The notes under the pieces were generated by a model, which was given only the letters and a program-made list of their open reading frames with translations, made no database searches and had not been told where the DNA came from. 13,329 nt of DNA from 40CM-4-65-16 sp035279785 (GTDB lineage: Bacteria > Chloroflexota > Dormibacteria > Dormibacterales > Dormibacteraceae): NCBI GenBank assembly GCA_035279785.1, contig DATEHC010000106.1, positions 1 to 13,329 on the forward strand. Reading direction: 5' to 3'. How positions within the stretch are numbered: the stretch's first letter is position 1; each line of letters begins with the position of its first letter. This document shows, piece by piece, positions 1 to 12,961 of the stretch. Made by a program: the position numbers and the translations under genes.

Positions 1-15
1 TCCTGCAGCCTTCTT

Positions 16-32
16 CCCGCAACGCCTGCGGG
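16..32. repeat. Short inverted repeat (6-bp stem, 5-nt loop)
   Basis: CCCGCA (16-21) pairs with TGCGGG (27-32) around a 5-nt loop. There is no adjacent T-run on either strand, so it is not a clear intrinsic terminator. If the leftward promoter at 85-114 is real, the hairpin would lie in that transcript's 5' leader, just ahead of the AAGAAGG motif. It may equally be chance in GC-rich DNA. Confidence 0.3.
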
Positions 33-84
33 GCGAGAGTGCGCCGGCGGCAGGTCTTACTCACAGCCTCTGCGGCCAGATTGA

Positions 85-114
85 ATTTTGTTGTGGCCGG
101 CTCACAAGTGTCAA
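85..114 (-). promoter_or_regulatory. Possible leftward sigma70-type promoter
   Basis: Read on the minus strand, a perfect TTGACA (109-114) is followed after 18 nt by CAAAAT (85-90), which matches four of six -10 consensus positions but lacks the first T. Transcription would start near position 78 and run off the left edge. It lies in the only short AT-richer patch of the left intergenic region. The placement suggests that the next minus-strand gene has its own promoter rather than relying on read-through from the solute-binding protein gene. Confidence 0.35.
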
Positions 115-148
115 GTTATGTAGGAACCTAATTCGCCGAACGCCTGTT

Positions 149-1801
149 CTAGTGAGGGGCGATCGACAGCTGCGACGGGCCCAGCGCGCCCGGCCATTCG
201 TCCACCGGCGAGGTGGCCACGCCCCGCACGTAGGGCTGGACGAGGTACCAGCTGACCGTCTGGGCGACGAACGCGACGGGCACGTCGCCGACCAGCATCG
301 ACTGCGCCTGCAGGTACTCCTGGTCGCGCCGCGAGGGGTCAGTGTCCGTGCGCGCCACCCGGACGAAGTTGTCGTACTGCGGGTTCTGCCAGAGCGAGAC
401 GTTGTAGGAGCTCGTCGTCAGGAACGTGTCGTACCAGTCGGCCTGGTCCGGGTAGTCGGCGGTCCAGCCTTCCGGCCCGGTGATCTGGAACTGGCCGGTG
501 TCCTTGTTCGAGCCGAGCGTGTTCGGGTCGAGCCCCTGCAGCACGACGTTGATGCCCAGGTTGGAGACGAGCTGATCGTGCACGAACTGCGCCGCCCTCT
601 TGCGAAAGTCGTTCGACTGGTCATAGGACAGCGTCAGCGAAACCTGCTTCGCGGTCAATCCGGACGCGGCGAGCGACGCCCGCGCCTGCGCGACGTCGAA
701 GTTCTGCGCGCCGAGGTTGGGGTCGTTCCCGTGCATGCCCCTCGGTATCAAGGCCGATGCGGGAAGCCCCTGCCCCGCCAGCACCTGGTTGACGAATGCG
801 TTGCGGTCGATGGCCTGCGCCAGGGCCTGGCGCAGCCGCGCGTTGTCGAGCGGCGGCGAGTTGACACGGAACGCCATCCAGAACACCGTGAGGTCGGGCG
901 TCTTGACGAGCTGCCGCTTCAGCGAATCGTCCTGGAGCACGAGCGCCGATTCGGGCAGGTCGACCCGAATCTCGTCCAGGGCACCGTCCTTGTACCTGGT
1001 CAGCGCGACCGCGCCGTCGTTGACGATCTCGAAATCGATGCGCGTCAGCGCGGGCTTGCCGCCCCAGTAGCTCGGGTTGGGCACGACCGAGATGTGGTCG
1101 TTCTTCACCATCTCGCTCACTTTGAAGGGCCCGTTCGTGACGAGCGTTTGCGGGCTCGTCGCCCACTTGTCGCTGCTCTGGGTGACCACGTCCTTGCGGA
1201 TCGGCGCGCCGGCCGGCATCGCGGCGAGCCAGATGAAAGCCGGGTCGGGCTGCGCCAGCTGCACCTGGAACGTGTAGTCGTCCACCGCCTTCAGTCCCAA
1301 CGTGTTGAGCGCTCCGTCGATGCTCGCCGCATCACGCTGCGGATCGAGCAACGACACACGCTCGCCGTTCAGGACCGCGTTGGCGAACAGCGTCTCGTTC
1401 GGTGCCGCGAGGCGGGGGTCGATGAGTCGCTGCCACGCGTAGACGAAGTCCGCCGCCTTGACCGGCGTGCCGTCCCAGTACTTCGCGGTGGTGCGCAGAT
1501 GGAAGACGTACGCGGTGCCGTCACCGTTGACCTCGAAGCTCTGCGCGGCCGCAGGCACCACGCCGCTCAGGTCGCTCTTCGGTTTCAGCAGCGGCTCCGA
1601 GATGGCGCGCAGCACTCCGGTCTCGTAAAGGTGCGCCGGGTCGGTCTGGCCGGGGTCGAGCGTCGACGGCTGGTCCTCCAGCTCCAGGCGCAGCGCCTGG
1701 TTCTTCGCGAGCTTCGGTCCGACGGTCACGCCGGTGTCGCAGGCGGTCCCGGCGACGAGCAAGACCGCGAAGGCGCAGACCAGCCTTCGGCTCAGAGTCA
1801 C
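149..1801 (-). CDS. ABC transporter solute-binding lipoprotein, family 5 (OppA/DppA-type)
   Basis: This is probably the extracytoplasmic receptor of an ABC importer for oligopeptides or related solutes. The 550-residue protein begins with a basic, then hydrophobic signal (RR at 5-6) ending in Ala-Gly-Thr-Ala-Cys, so Cys21 is the likely lipid-anchored residue. The family 5 (SBP_bac_5) signature is clear around residues 92-128: an NGDGTAYVFHLR segment, YWDGTPVKAADFVYAWQR, then LIDP. A second hallmark near the middle reads RLRQALAQAIDR. The length fits the family. The YAWQRLIDP wording is closest to OppA-type proteins, but the substrate cannot be read from sequence. Translation starts at GTG (1799-1801); no Shine-Dalgarno precedes it, and a TATGAT box ends 6 nt upstream. 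No permease or ATPase genes flank it in the window, so it is either an orphan receptor or its partners lie elsewhere. It follows rpoC by 79 bp on the same strand. Confidence 0.9.
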   Translation of the reverse strand: MTLSRRLVCAFAVLLVAGTACDTGVTVGPKLAKNQALRLELEDQPSTLDPGQTDPAHLYETGVLRAISEPLLKPKSDLSGVVPAAAQSFEVNGDGTAYVFHLRTTAKYWDGTPVKAADFVYAWQRLIDPRLAAPNETLFANAVLNGERVSLLDPQRDAASIDGALNTLGLKAVDDYTFQVQLAQPDPAFIWLAAMPAGAPIRKDVVTQSSDKWATSPQTLVTNGPFKVSEMVKNDHISVVPNPSYWGGKPALTRIDFEIVNDGAVALTRYKDGALDEIRVDLPESALVLQDDSLKRQLVKTPDLTVFWMAFRVNSPPLDNARLRQALAQAIDRNAFVNQVLAGQGLPASALIPRGMHGNDPNLGAQNFDVAQARASLAASGLTAKQVSLTLSYDQSNDFRKRAAQFVHDQLVSNLGINVVLQGLDPNTLGSNKDTGQFQITGPEGWTADYPDQADWYDTFLTTSSYNVSLWQNPQYDNFVRVARTDTDPSRRDQEYLQAQSMLVGDVPVAFVAQTVSWYLVQPYVRGVATSPVDEWPGALGPSQLSIAPH

Positions 1802-1807
1802 GAAGCC

Positions 1808-1813
1808 ATCATA
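1808..1813 (-). promoter_or_regulatory. -10-like box placed for a leaderless start of the solute-binding protein gene
   Basis: On the minus strand TATGAT (five of six consensus positions) is followed by GGCTTC and then the GTG start codon. A start site 7 nt after the box would fall on the G of GTG, giving a leaderless mRNA. No good -35 hexamer lies 16-18 nt upstream. The whole gap between rpoC and this gene (1802-1880) contains a GC-rich GGGCGCCC palindrome at 1840-1847 and a weak AGGG/CCCT hairpin at 1824-1836, but no convincing terminator for rpoC, so read-through from rpoBC remains possible. Confidence 0.4.
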
Positions 1814-1880
1814 AGAAACCGAAAGGGAGCAACCCTGGCGGGCGCCCCCTTGTGCACGTACCTCTGACTCTATACCAAAA

Positions 1881-9659
<7,779 letters not shown>

Positions 9660-9666
9660 TTCGGTT

Positions 9667-9674
9667 CTCCTTCC
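9667..9674 (-). promoter_or_regulatory. Strong Shine-Dalgarno selecting the TTG start of rpoB
   Basis: On the minus strand GGAAGGAG is followed by 7 nt (AACCGAA) and then TTG. The spacing is near ideal for TTG at 9659 and about 19 nt for the alternative ATG at 9647, so the rare start codon is favoured. It is the best ribosome binding site in the window; most other genes here lack one. Confidence 0.75.
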
Positions 9675-9734
9675 AGGAAAAAGGGCGCGCTCAGTTAATG
9701 GGCTTCGTGAGCGGCCGGGACGTGCACAGACGGC

Positions 9735-9770
9735 AAGTGTACGACAATTTACCCCTTACATGGGGCACTT
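9735..9770. repeat. Nested inverted repeat in the rpoB/aminotransferase divergent region
   Basis: AAGTG (9735-9739) pairs with CACTT (9766-9770), and inside it CCCC (9752-9755) pairs with GGGG (9762-9765) around TTACAT. The inner hairpin falls within the 16-nt spacer of the candidate rpoB promoter. The two arms together resemble a regulator site or a small structured element, but the arms are short and the spacing between outer and inner left arms is unequal. This is a visible pattern without a named family. Confidence 0.35.
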
Positions 9771-9773
9771 AAA
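9746..9773 (-). promoter_or_regulatory. Weak candidate promoter for rpoBC
   Basis: On the minus strand TTTAAG (9768-9773, three of six -35 positions) lies 16 nt before TAAATT (9746-9751, four of six -10 positions). This would give a leader of roughly 80 nt before the TTG start. It is the best pair I could find in the 168-bp gap, but it is poor for a highly expressed operon. The true promoter may be further upstream inside the aminotransferase gene, or use a sequence I do not recognise. Confidence 0.22.
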
Positions 9774-9780
9774 CAGGCGA

Positions 9781-9796
9781 GGACGCCCCGGCGTCC
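9781..9796. repeat. Perfect 7-bp inverted repeat upstream of the aminotransferase gene
   Basis: GGACGCC (9781-9787) and GGCGTCC (9790-9796) are exact reverse complements separated by CC. The centre lies about 40 bp before the aminotransferase ATG. Relative to the proposed start site at 9828, the repeat covers about -47 to -32, overlapping where a -35 element would be. That position suits a dimeric repressor or activator. In DNA this GC-rich a chance palindrome of this size is possible but not common in a short intergenic gap. Confidence 0.45.
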
Positions 9797-9816
9797 GGCC
9801 AGTAGTTTGGGGGCAC

Positions 9817-9822
9817 TATACC
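9817..9822 (+). promoter_or_regulatory. -10-like box placed for a leaderless start of the aminotransferase gene
   Basis: TATACC is followed by five bases (ACCTG) and then ATG at 9828, so a start site 6-7 nt after the box would coincide with the start codon. The first four bases match the -10 consensus. No Shine-Dalgarno at workable spacing precedes the ATG; a GGGGG run (9809-9813) ends 14 nt before it. A -35 hexamer is not recognisable; the region it would occupy lies beside the inverted repeat at 9781-9796. Confidence 0.38.
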
Positions 9823-9827
9823 ACCTG

Positions 9828-10982
9828 ATGGCTGACTGGAAAACCCTCCGCAAAGAGTTTCCGCTGCTCGACAGATTTATCTATTTCAATGCCTGCTCCC
9901 TGGGCCCCCTGCCCCGGAGCGGGGCGCAGGCGCTGCACAGGTACGCCGCGGACTGGGACGCCCAGGGCACGCCGGTCTGGTTCTCGACCTGGCTGCCCCT
10001 CCTGGAGCGCTTCCGGGGCCGAATCGGCGAGCTGTTGCGAGCGCCGGCCGGCTCGACCGCGATCGCCCCGTCCGTCTCGGTCGCCCTGACCACGCTCGCG
10101 CTGGGCCTGCCATTACCGGAGGGCCGACGCAAGGTCCTGATCGGCGAGCTCGACTTCCCGACCATTGGTCATCAGTGGCTCTCTCGGCCGGAGTTCGAGG
10201 TGGAGTTCGTCCCGTCGAAGGATGGGATGACGATTCCGCCGGAGGCATTCGCCGAGCGAATCGATTCCTCGACCGCCCTTGTCGCCACCACTCATCTTTT
10301 CTATACGACCGGCTACCTCCAGGACGTCCGGGCGATCGCGGACGCCGCCCACGCCGCCGGAGCCCTGTGCCTGGTCGACGGTTACCAGACCTGCGGCTGC
10401 GTCCCCCTGGACGTCGAGGCTATGGACTGCGACGCCTTCGTCGGCGGCTGCTTGAAGTGGTTGAGCGGCGGCCCGGGAAATGCCTTTCTATATGTCCGCC
10501 CCTCTCTCATTCCGCAGGTCCGCCCGCAAGGCACGGGCTGGTTCGCCACCCGGGACCCGTTTTCGTTCACTCTCCAGGAGCTCACCTTTGCGGATGACGC
10601 CCGCCGCCTGGAGACCGGCACATGGGCGATCGCCTGCAACTACGCCGGCCTGGCGGGCCTCGAGCTTTGCCTCGAGGTCGGAATCTCGAACATCCAGGAG
10701 CGCCTCCGCGACTTGACCGATCGCATCCTCGAGAGGTGCGACGACGCGGGGGTGAAGACGTATACGCCGCGCGATCGCGCCCAGCGGTGCGGAATCGTCA
10801 CCCTGGAGTGCGACCACCCGGAGGACGCCGAGGCAAAGCTCCACGCCGCGGGCGTCATCGTCGACTCTCGGCCAGGACGCGTTCGCCTTTCACCTCATTG
10901 GTGCGTGACTGAAGAAGAGCTCGAGCGAGGGATGGACCTTGTTCTGGACGAGGTCCGCGCCGCTAACTCGGTCCGGCCCTAG
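9828..10982 (+). CDS. PLP-dependent aminotransferase class V / kynureninase-like protein
   Basis: This is a fold-type I PLP enzyme of the class V aminotransferase family, in which SufS/NifS-like desulfurases, kynureninases and serine-type transaminases sit; the substrate here is not identifiable. Counting from ATG 9828 (384 residues), the cofactor-binding VDGYQTCG segment places Asp184 and Gln187 against PLP, and Lys210 in GGCLKWLSGGPG is the expected Schiff-base lysine. A GTGWFATRDPF block near 235 and a C-terminal RLSPHW-VTEEELERG segment resemble kynureninase-like members. The VDGYQ wording differs from the desulfurase DGAQ and from the classical kynureninase DLAHSAG, suggesting a separate subfamily. 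An in-frame TTG at 9807 would add seven residues but has no ribosome binding site; ATG is preferred. The gene is monocistronic, divergent from rpoB, and its end overlaps the convergent HNH gene by 20 bp. Confidence is high for the fold and low for the reaction. Confidence 0.88.
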   Translation: MADWKTLRKEFPLLDRFIYFNACSLGPLPRSGAQALHRYAADWDAQGTPVWFSTWLPLLERFRGRIGELLRAPAGSTAIAPSVSVALTTLALGLPLPEGRRKVLIGELDFPTIGHQWLSRPEFEVEFVPSKDGMTIPPEAFAERIDSSTALVATTHLFYTTGYLQDVRAIADAAHAAGALCLVDGYQTCGCVPLDVEAMDCDAFVGGCLKWLSGGPGNAFLYVRPSLIPQVRPQGTGWFATRDPFSFTLQELTFADDARRLETGTWAIACNYAGLAGLELCLEVGISNIQERLRDLTDRILERCDDAGVKTYTPRDRAQRCGIVTLECDHPEDAEAKLHAAGVIVDSRPGRVRLSPHWCVTEEELERGMDLVLDEVRAANSVRP

Positions 10983-12123
10983 TCTCCGCCGGGCCGAAGT
11001 ACTGGCCCAGCACGAACATGGTGTGGTGGAGGTCCATTCTTTCCCCTCCCCACTCAGCCCTCGCAGCGGTGGCATCGGTGACGGTGATTTCCTGGGCCGC
11101 GATCTCACGCGGCGCCCCGAATACATGACCGTCGTTGGTCTCGAACCGAAAGCCGTCGCCCGACTTGACGATCCGATAACCGCCCTCGTGATAGATGCGG
11201 TGGTGATACCGGCAGAGAAGCAGCATCTCGGCGAGGTTTGTGGCGCCTCCGAAAATCCACTGGTTGAGGTGATGAGCGTCGGTCTTGTCCGCCGGCACGT
11301 TGCAGCCGGGGAAACGGCAGAAGCGGTCGCGGGCCTCGAGCGCCATGCGTAGCTTTGGCGGCGCGGTTCGATGCTTGCGGCCGACATCCACAGGAATCCC
11401 GTCGCGCTCGATGAGGGGAACGATTTCGGCATCGCAGCCGAGGCGCCGCGCAATCTGCGCCTCGACTGTGTCGCCGGCCAGCACCCCGACGTCGACGTGG
11501 ACGACGAGCTGCCTGCCGCCGGTCGCACCATCGAGGGTCGAGACCATCGCATCCAATCTGCGTGCCGCGTGCGGGTCATCGGCCTCGTCGGGGAGCGGCA
11601 TCTTCTCGGCCAGTGAATCGATTGCCGCCTGCACGACCGCCGCCTCCTCGGCCGGCAGGTTCGCGACGAGCCGCATCATCCCGTTGTCCTCGAACCGCAT
11701 CCACAGGCCGCGCTGGACCTGGTGCTGGTGGGATTCGGGCGCCGTCATCTTGCGCAGCGAGCGGCAAATCCGGGTCAGCTGCGAGGCAGACGAACCAAGC
11801 GCGATCTCGACCATCAGCGCGTCGGTTTCAGCGGTGGCGACAGTGGTGACCTCGCGGACCTTGTCGAACGAAAGCCGCCCCGCCGCGAACTCTGCAGCGA
11901 TCAGCGGCAGGTCACGAAGAGATTTGCCCACCCGGACCAACTCGCGCCCGGTGTGCTGGTCGAACCCCATCTCCACCGCGAGCCAGTGCTCGAACGTGCG
12001 AAACCCTGGCCAGGCCCAGCCACCCTCTTCCTCAAAGGATGCGGCCGCCTTCGCGAGTCCCGCCATGGCCATATGAGCCTGAACCGAGCACTGGTCGATC
12101 TCGCGCTCGAGCCCATCGAGCAT
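10963..12123 (-). CDS. DUF222 domain-containing HNH endonuclease
   Basis: The protein has an N-terminal, largely helical DUF222 region (about residues 5-230 of 386) and a C-terminal HNH nuclease domain. HNH residues, counted from ATG 12123: Cys269 and Cys274 (CRFPGC), His284-His285 (DAHHLNQW), Asn296 in GGATNL, Cys304, His307-His308 and His312 (LCRYHHRIYHEGG). The CxxxxC and Cxx-HH cysteines probably bind structural zinc. All expected catalytic and zinc positions are present, so the nuclease is likely intact. These proteins are often present in many copies in actinobacterial genomes (the mycobacterial 13E12 repeat family is one group); their biological role is unsettled. An in-frame GTG at 12136-12138 would add five residues. 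I prefer ATG because the predicted transcript starts near 12141, leaving a G-rich GGGGGGG about 6 nt before ATG. The last 20 bp overlap the convergent aminotransferase gene. Confidence 0.92.
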   Translation of the reverse strand: MLDGLEREIDQCSVQAHMAMAGLAKAAASFEEEGGWAWPGFRTFEHWLAVEMGFDQHTGRELVRVGKSLRDLPLIAAEFAAGRLSFDKVREVTTVATAETDALMVEIALGSSASQLTRICRSLRKMTAPESHQHQVQRGLWMRFEDNGMMRLVANLPAEEAAVVQAAIDSLAEKMPLPDEADDPHAARRLDAMVSTLDGATGGRQLVVHVDVGVLAGDTVEAQIARRLGCDAEIVPLIERDGIPVDVGRKHRTAPPKLRMALEARDRFCRFPGCNVPADKTDAHHLNQWIFGGATNLAEMLLLCRYHHRIYHEGGYRIVKSGDGFRFETNDGHVFGAPREIAAQEITVTDATAARAEWGGERMDLHHTMFVLGQYFGPAETRAGPS

Positions 12124-12147
12124 CTCCTGCCCCCCCACGACCGAACC

Positions 12148-12176
12148 AATGTACCAAACGTCTGTACGAAAGTCAA
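12148..12176 (-). promoter_or_regulatory. Sigma70-type promoter of the HNH gene
   Basis: On the minus strand TTGACT (12171-12176, five of six) is separated by exactly 17 nt from TACATT (12148-12153, four of six including the key first two and last bases). Transcription would begin near 12141, about 18 nt before the ATG at 12123 and about 3 nt before the alternative GTG at 12138. It is the best-formed promoter in the window. Two near-identical 9-mers, TGTACCAAA (12150-12158) and TGTACGAAA (12163-12171), lie across its -10 and spacer 13 nt apart on the plus strand. Confidence 0.6.
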
Positions 12177-12197
12177 TAGATTAATACGCAAATCTAT
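12176..12197. repeat. AT-rich perfect inverted repeat beside the HNH promoter
   Basis: ATAGATT (12176-12182) and AATCTAT (12191-12197) are exact reverse complements around an 8-nt spacer. The left arm touches the -35 hexamer of the HNH promoter by one base and the repeat then extends upstream, at about -35 to -56 from the predicted start. Such AT-rich symmetry in a GC-rich genome is a plausible site for a dimeric regulator. It lies about 80 bp from the divergent pgmB start, so it could affect either gene. Confidence 0.45.
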
Positions 12198-12266
12198 GTC
12201 GCCAAGCGCGATCCAGTACACCCAAGCCCGCCCCACCACCCCTTCCCAGTCACCAGCCAGGCGTTG

Positions 12267-12272
12267 TATGTA
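12267..12272 (+). promoter_or_regulatory. -10-like box placed for a leaderless start of pgmB
   Basis: TATGTA is followed by five bases (ACTAG) and the ATG of pgmB at 12278, the same geometry as at the aminotransferase gene. The sequence upstream of the ATG is not purine-rich and offers no Shine-Dalgarno. No recognisable -35 hexamer lies 16-18 nt upstream. The rest of the divergent gap (12139-12277) on this strand is C-rich and otherwise featureless. Confidence 0.35.
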
Positions 12273-12277
12273 ACTAG

Positions 12278-12961
12278 ATGCCCCAATTAGGTCTCCCACC
12301 CCACATCCAGGCCTGCCTCTTCGACCTAGACGGTGTGATCACCCAAACGGCCATCCAACACGCCAAAGCGTGGAAGGCCGTCTTCGAGCAGCACCACATC
12401 CCGTTCGATGCCGTCAACGACTACGACGCCTACGTCGACGGCAAGCCCCGCGAGGAAGGCGTCCGCTCCCTCCTCGCCAGCCGCAACATCCCCGCCACCC
12501 AGCAGCTCGTCGACCAGATCGCCGAAGAGAAGGACCACCTCTTCCTCGACCTGATCCACAAAGAAGGCGTCCAGACCTACCCGAGCAGCATCACCTACAT
12601 CAAAGCGGCGAAGGAAAGAGGCCTCAAGGTGGCGGTGGTCTCCTCGAGCAAGCACACCACGGACGTCCTGCAGGCCGCGCACCTCACAGGCCTGTTCGAT
12701 GCCCAGGTCGACGGCCTCGTGGCGGAAAACGAGCATCTCAAAGGCAAGCCCGACCCCGACACCTACGAGAAGGCCGCCCACCTCCTCCGCGTGAAGGCGC
12801 ACGATGCAGCCGTGTACGAGGACGCGCTCGCCGGCGTCGAGGCAGGGCGCAACGGCCACTTCGGCCTGGTCGTGGGCATCGACCGCGCCGGCCAGGCCGA
12901 CGCCCTCAAGCAGCATGGCGCCGACGTCGTCGTCAAAGATCTCGCAGAGCTCATGCGATGA
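12278..12961 (+). CDS. pgmB: Beta-phosphoglucomutase (HAD superfamily)
   Basis: The enzyme interconverts beta-glucose 1-phosphate and glucose 6-phosphate in the cytoplasm, via a phospho-aspartate. The 227-residue protein has all four HAD motifs: FDLDGV with nucleophile Asp16 and acid/base Asp18; VVSSSK (Ser122-Ser124); GKPDPDTY with Lys157; and YEDALAGVEAG with Glu181-Asp182 for magnesium. The helical cap between motif I and II carries His28 and the GKPREEGV segment (Arg58), matching positions that in the Lactococcus enzyme (His20, Arg49) handle the sugar phosphate; this argues for beta-phosphoglucomutase over a generic phosphatase. The cap wording also resembles the mycobacterial Rv3400 type. 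The stop TGA overlaps the start of the GH65 gene in ATGA, so the two are translationally coupled and work in sequence. ATG at 12278 lacks a Shine-Dalgarno sequence. Confidence 0.9.
   Translation: MPQLGLPPHIQACLFDLDGVITQTAIQHAKAWKAVFEQHHIPFDAVNDYDAYVDGKPREEGVRSLLASRNIPATQQLVDQIAEEKDHLFLDLIHKEGVQTYPSSITYIKAAKERGLKVAVVSSSKHTTDVLQAAHLTGLFDAQVDGLVAENEHLKGKPDPDTYEKAAHLLRVKAHDAAVYEDALAGVEAGRNGHFGLVVGIDRAGQADALKQHGADVVVKDLAELMR

Larger units (their letters stand above)
1..148. other. Non-coding left edge
   Basis: No convincing coding sequence or tRNA is visible in this stretch, which lies downstream of the solute-binding protein gene. It contains a minus-strand promoter-like pair (85-114), a short hairpin (16-32) and, on the minus strand, a purine-rich AAGAAGG at about 9-15 that could be a ribosome binding site for a gene starting just beyond the left edge. 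No hairpin followed by a T-run, as expected of an intrinsic terminator for the solute-binding protein gene, was found. Confidence 0.5.

Noticed and set aside
1..148. A tRNA or other small RNA at the left edge
   Set aside because: No T-loop GTTCRANNC motif or cloverleaf could be formed on either strand; the hairpins present are short.
1824..1847. Terminator for rpoC in the rpoC/solute-binding protein gap
   Set aside because: Only a 4-bp AGGG/CCCT stem and a loop-less GGGCGCCC palindrome are present, and no T-run follows on the minus strand.
152..1867. A 571-codon open frame antisense to the solute-binding protein gene
   Set aside because: Low-complexity, Arg/Val-rich translation with no recognisable fold; the opposite strand encodes a clear family 5 lipoprotein.
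9807..9809. TTG as the start of the aminotransferase gene
   Set aside because: It would add seven non-conserved residues, has no ribosome binding site and lies upstream of the proposed transcription start; ATG at 9828 fits better.
10963..12138. Group I intron, intein or insertion sequence carrying the HNH gene
   Set aside because: The DUF222 N-terminal region marks it as a stand-alone DUF222-HNH protein. No terminal inverted repeats, target duplications or split host gene are visible around it.
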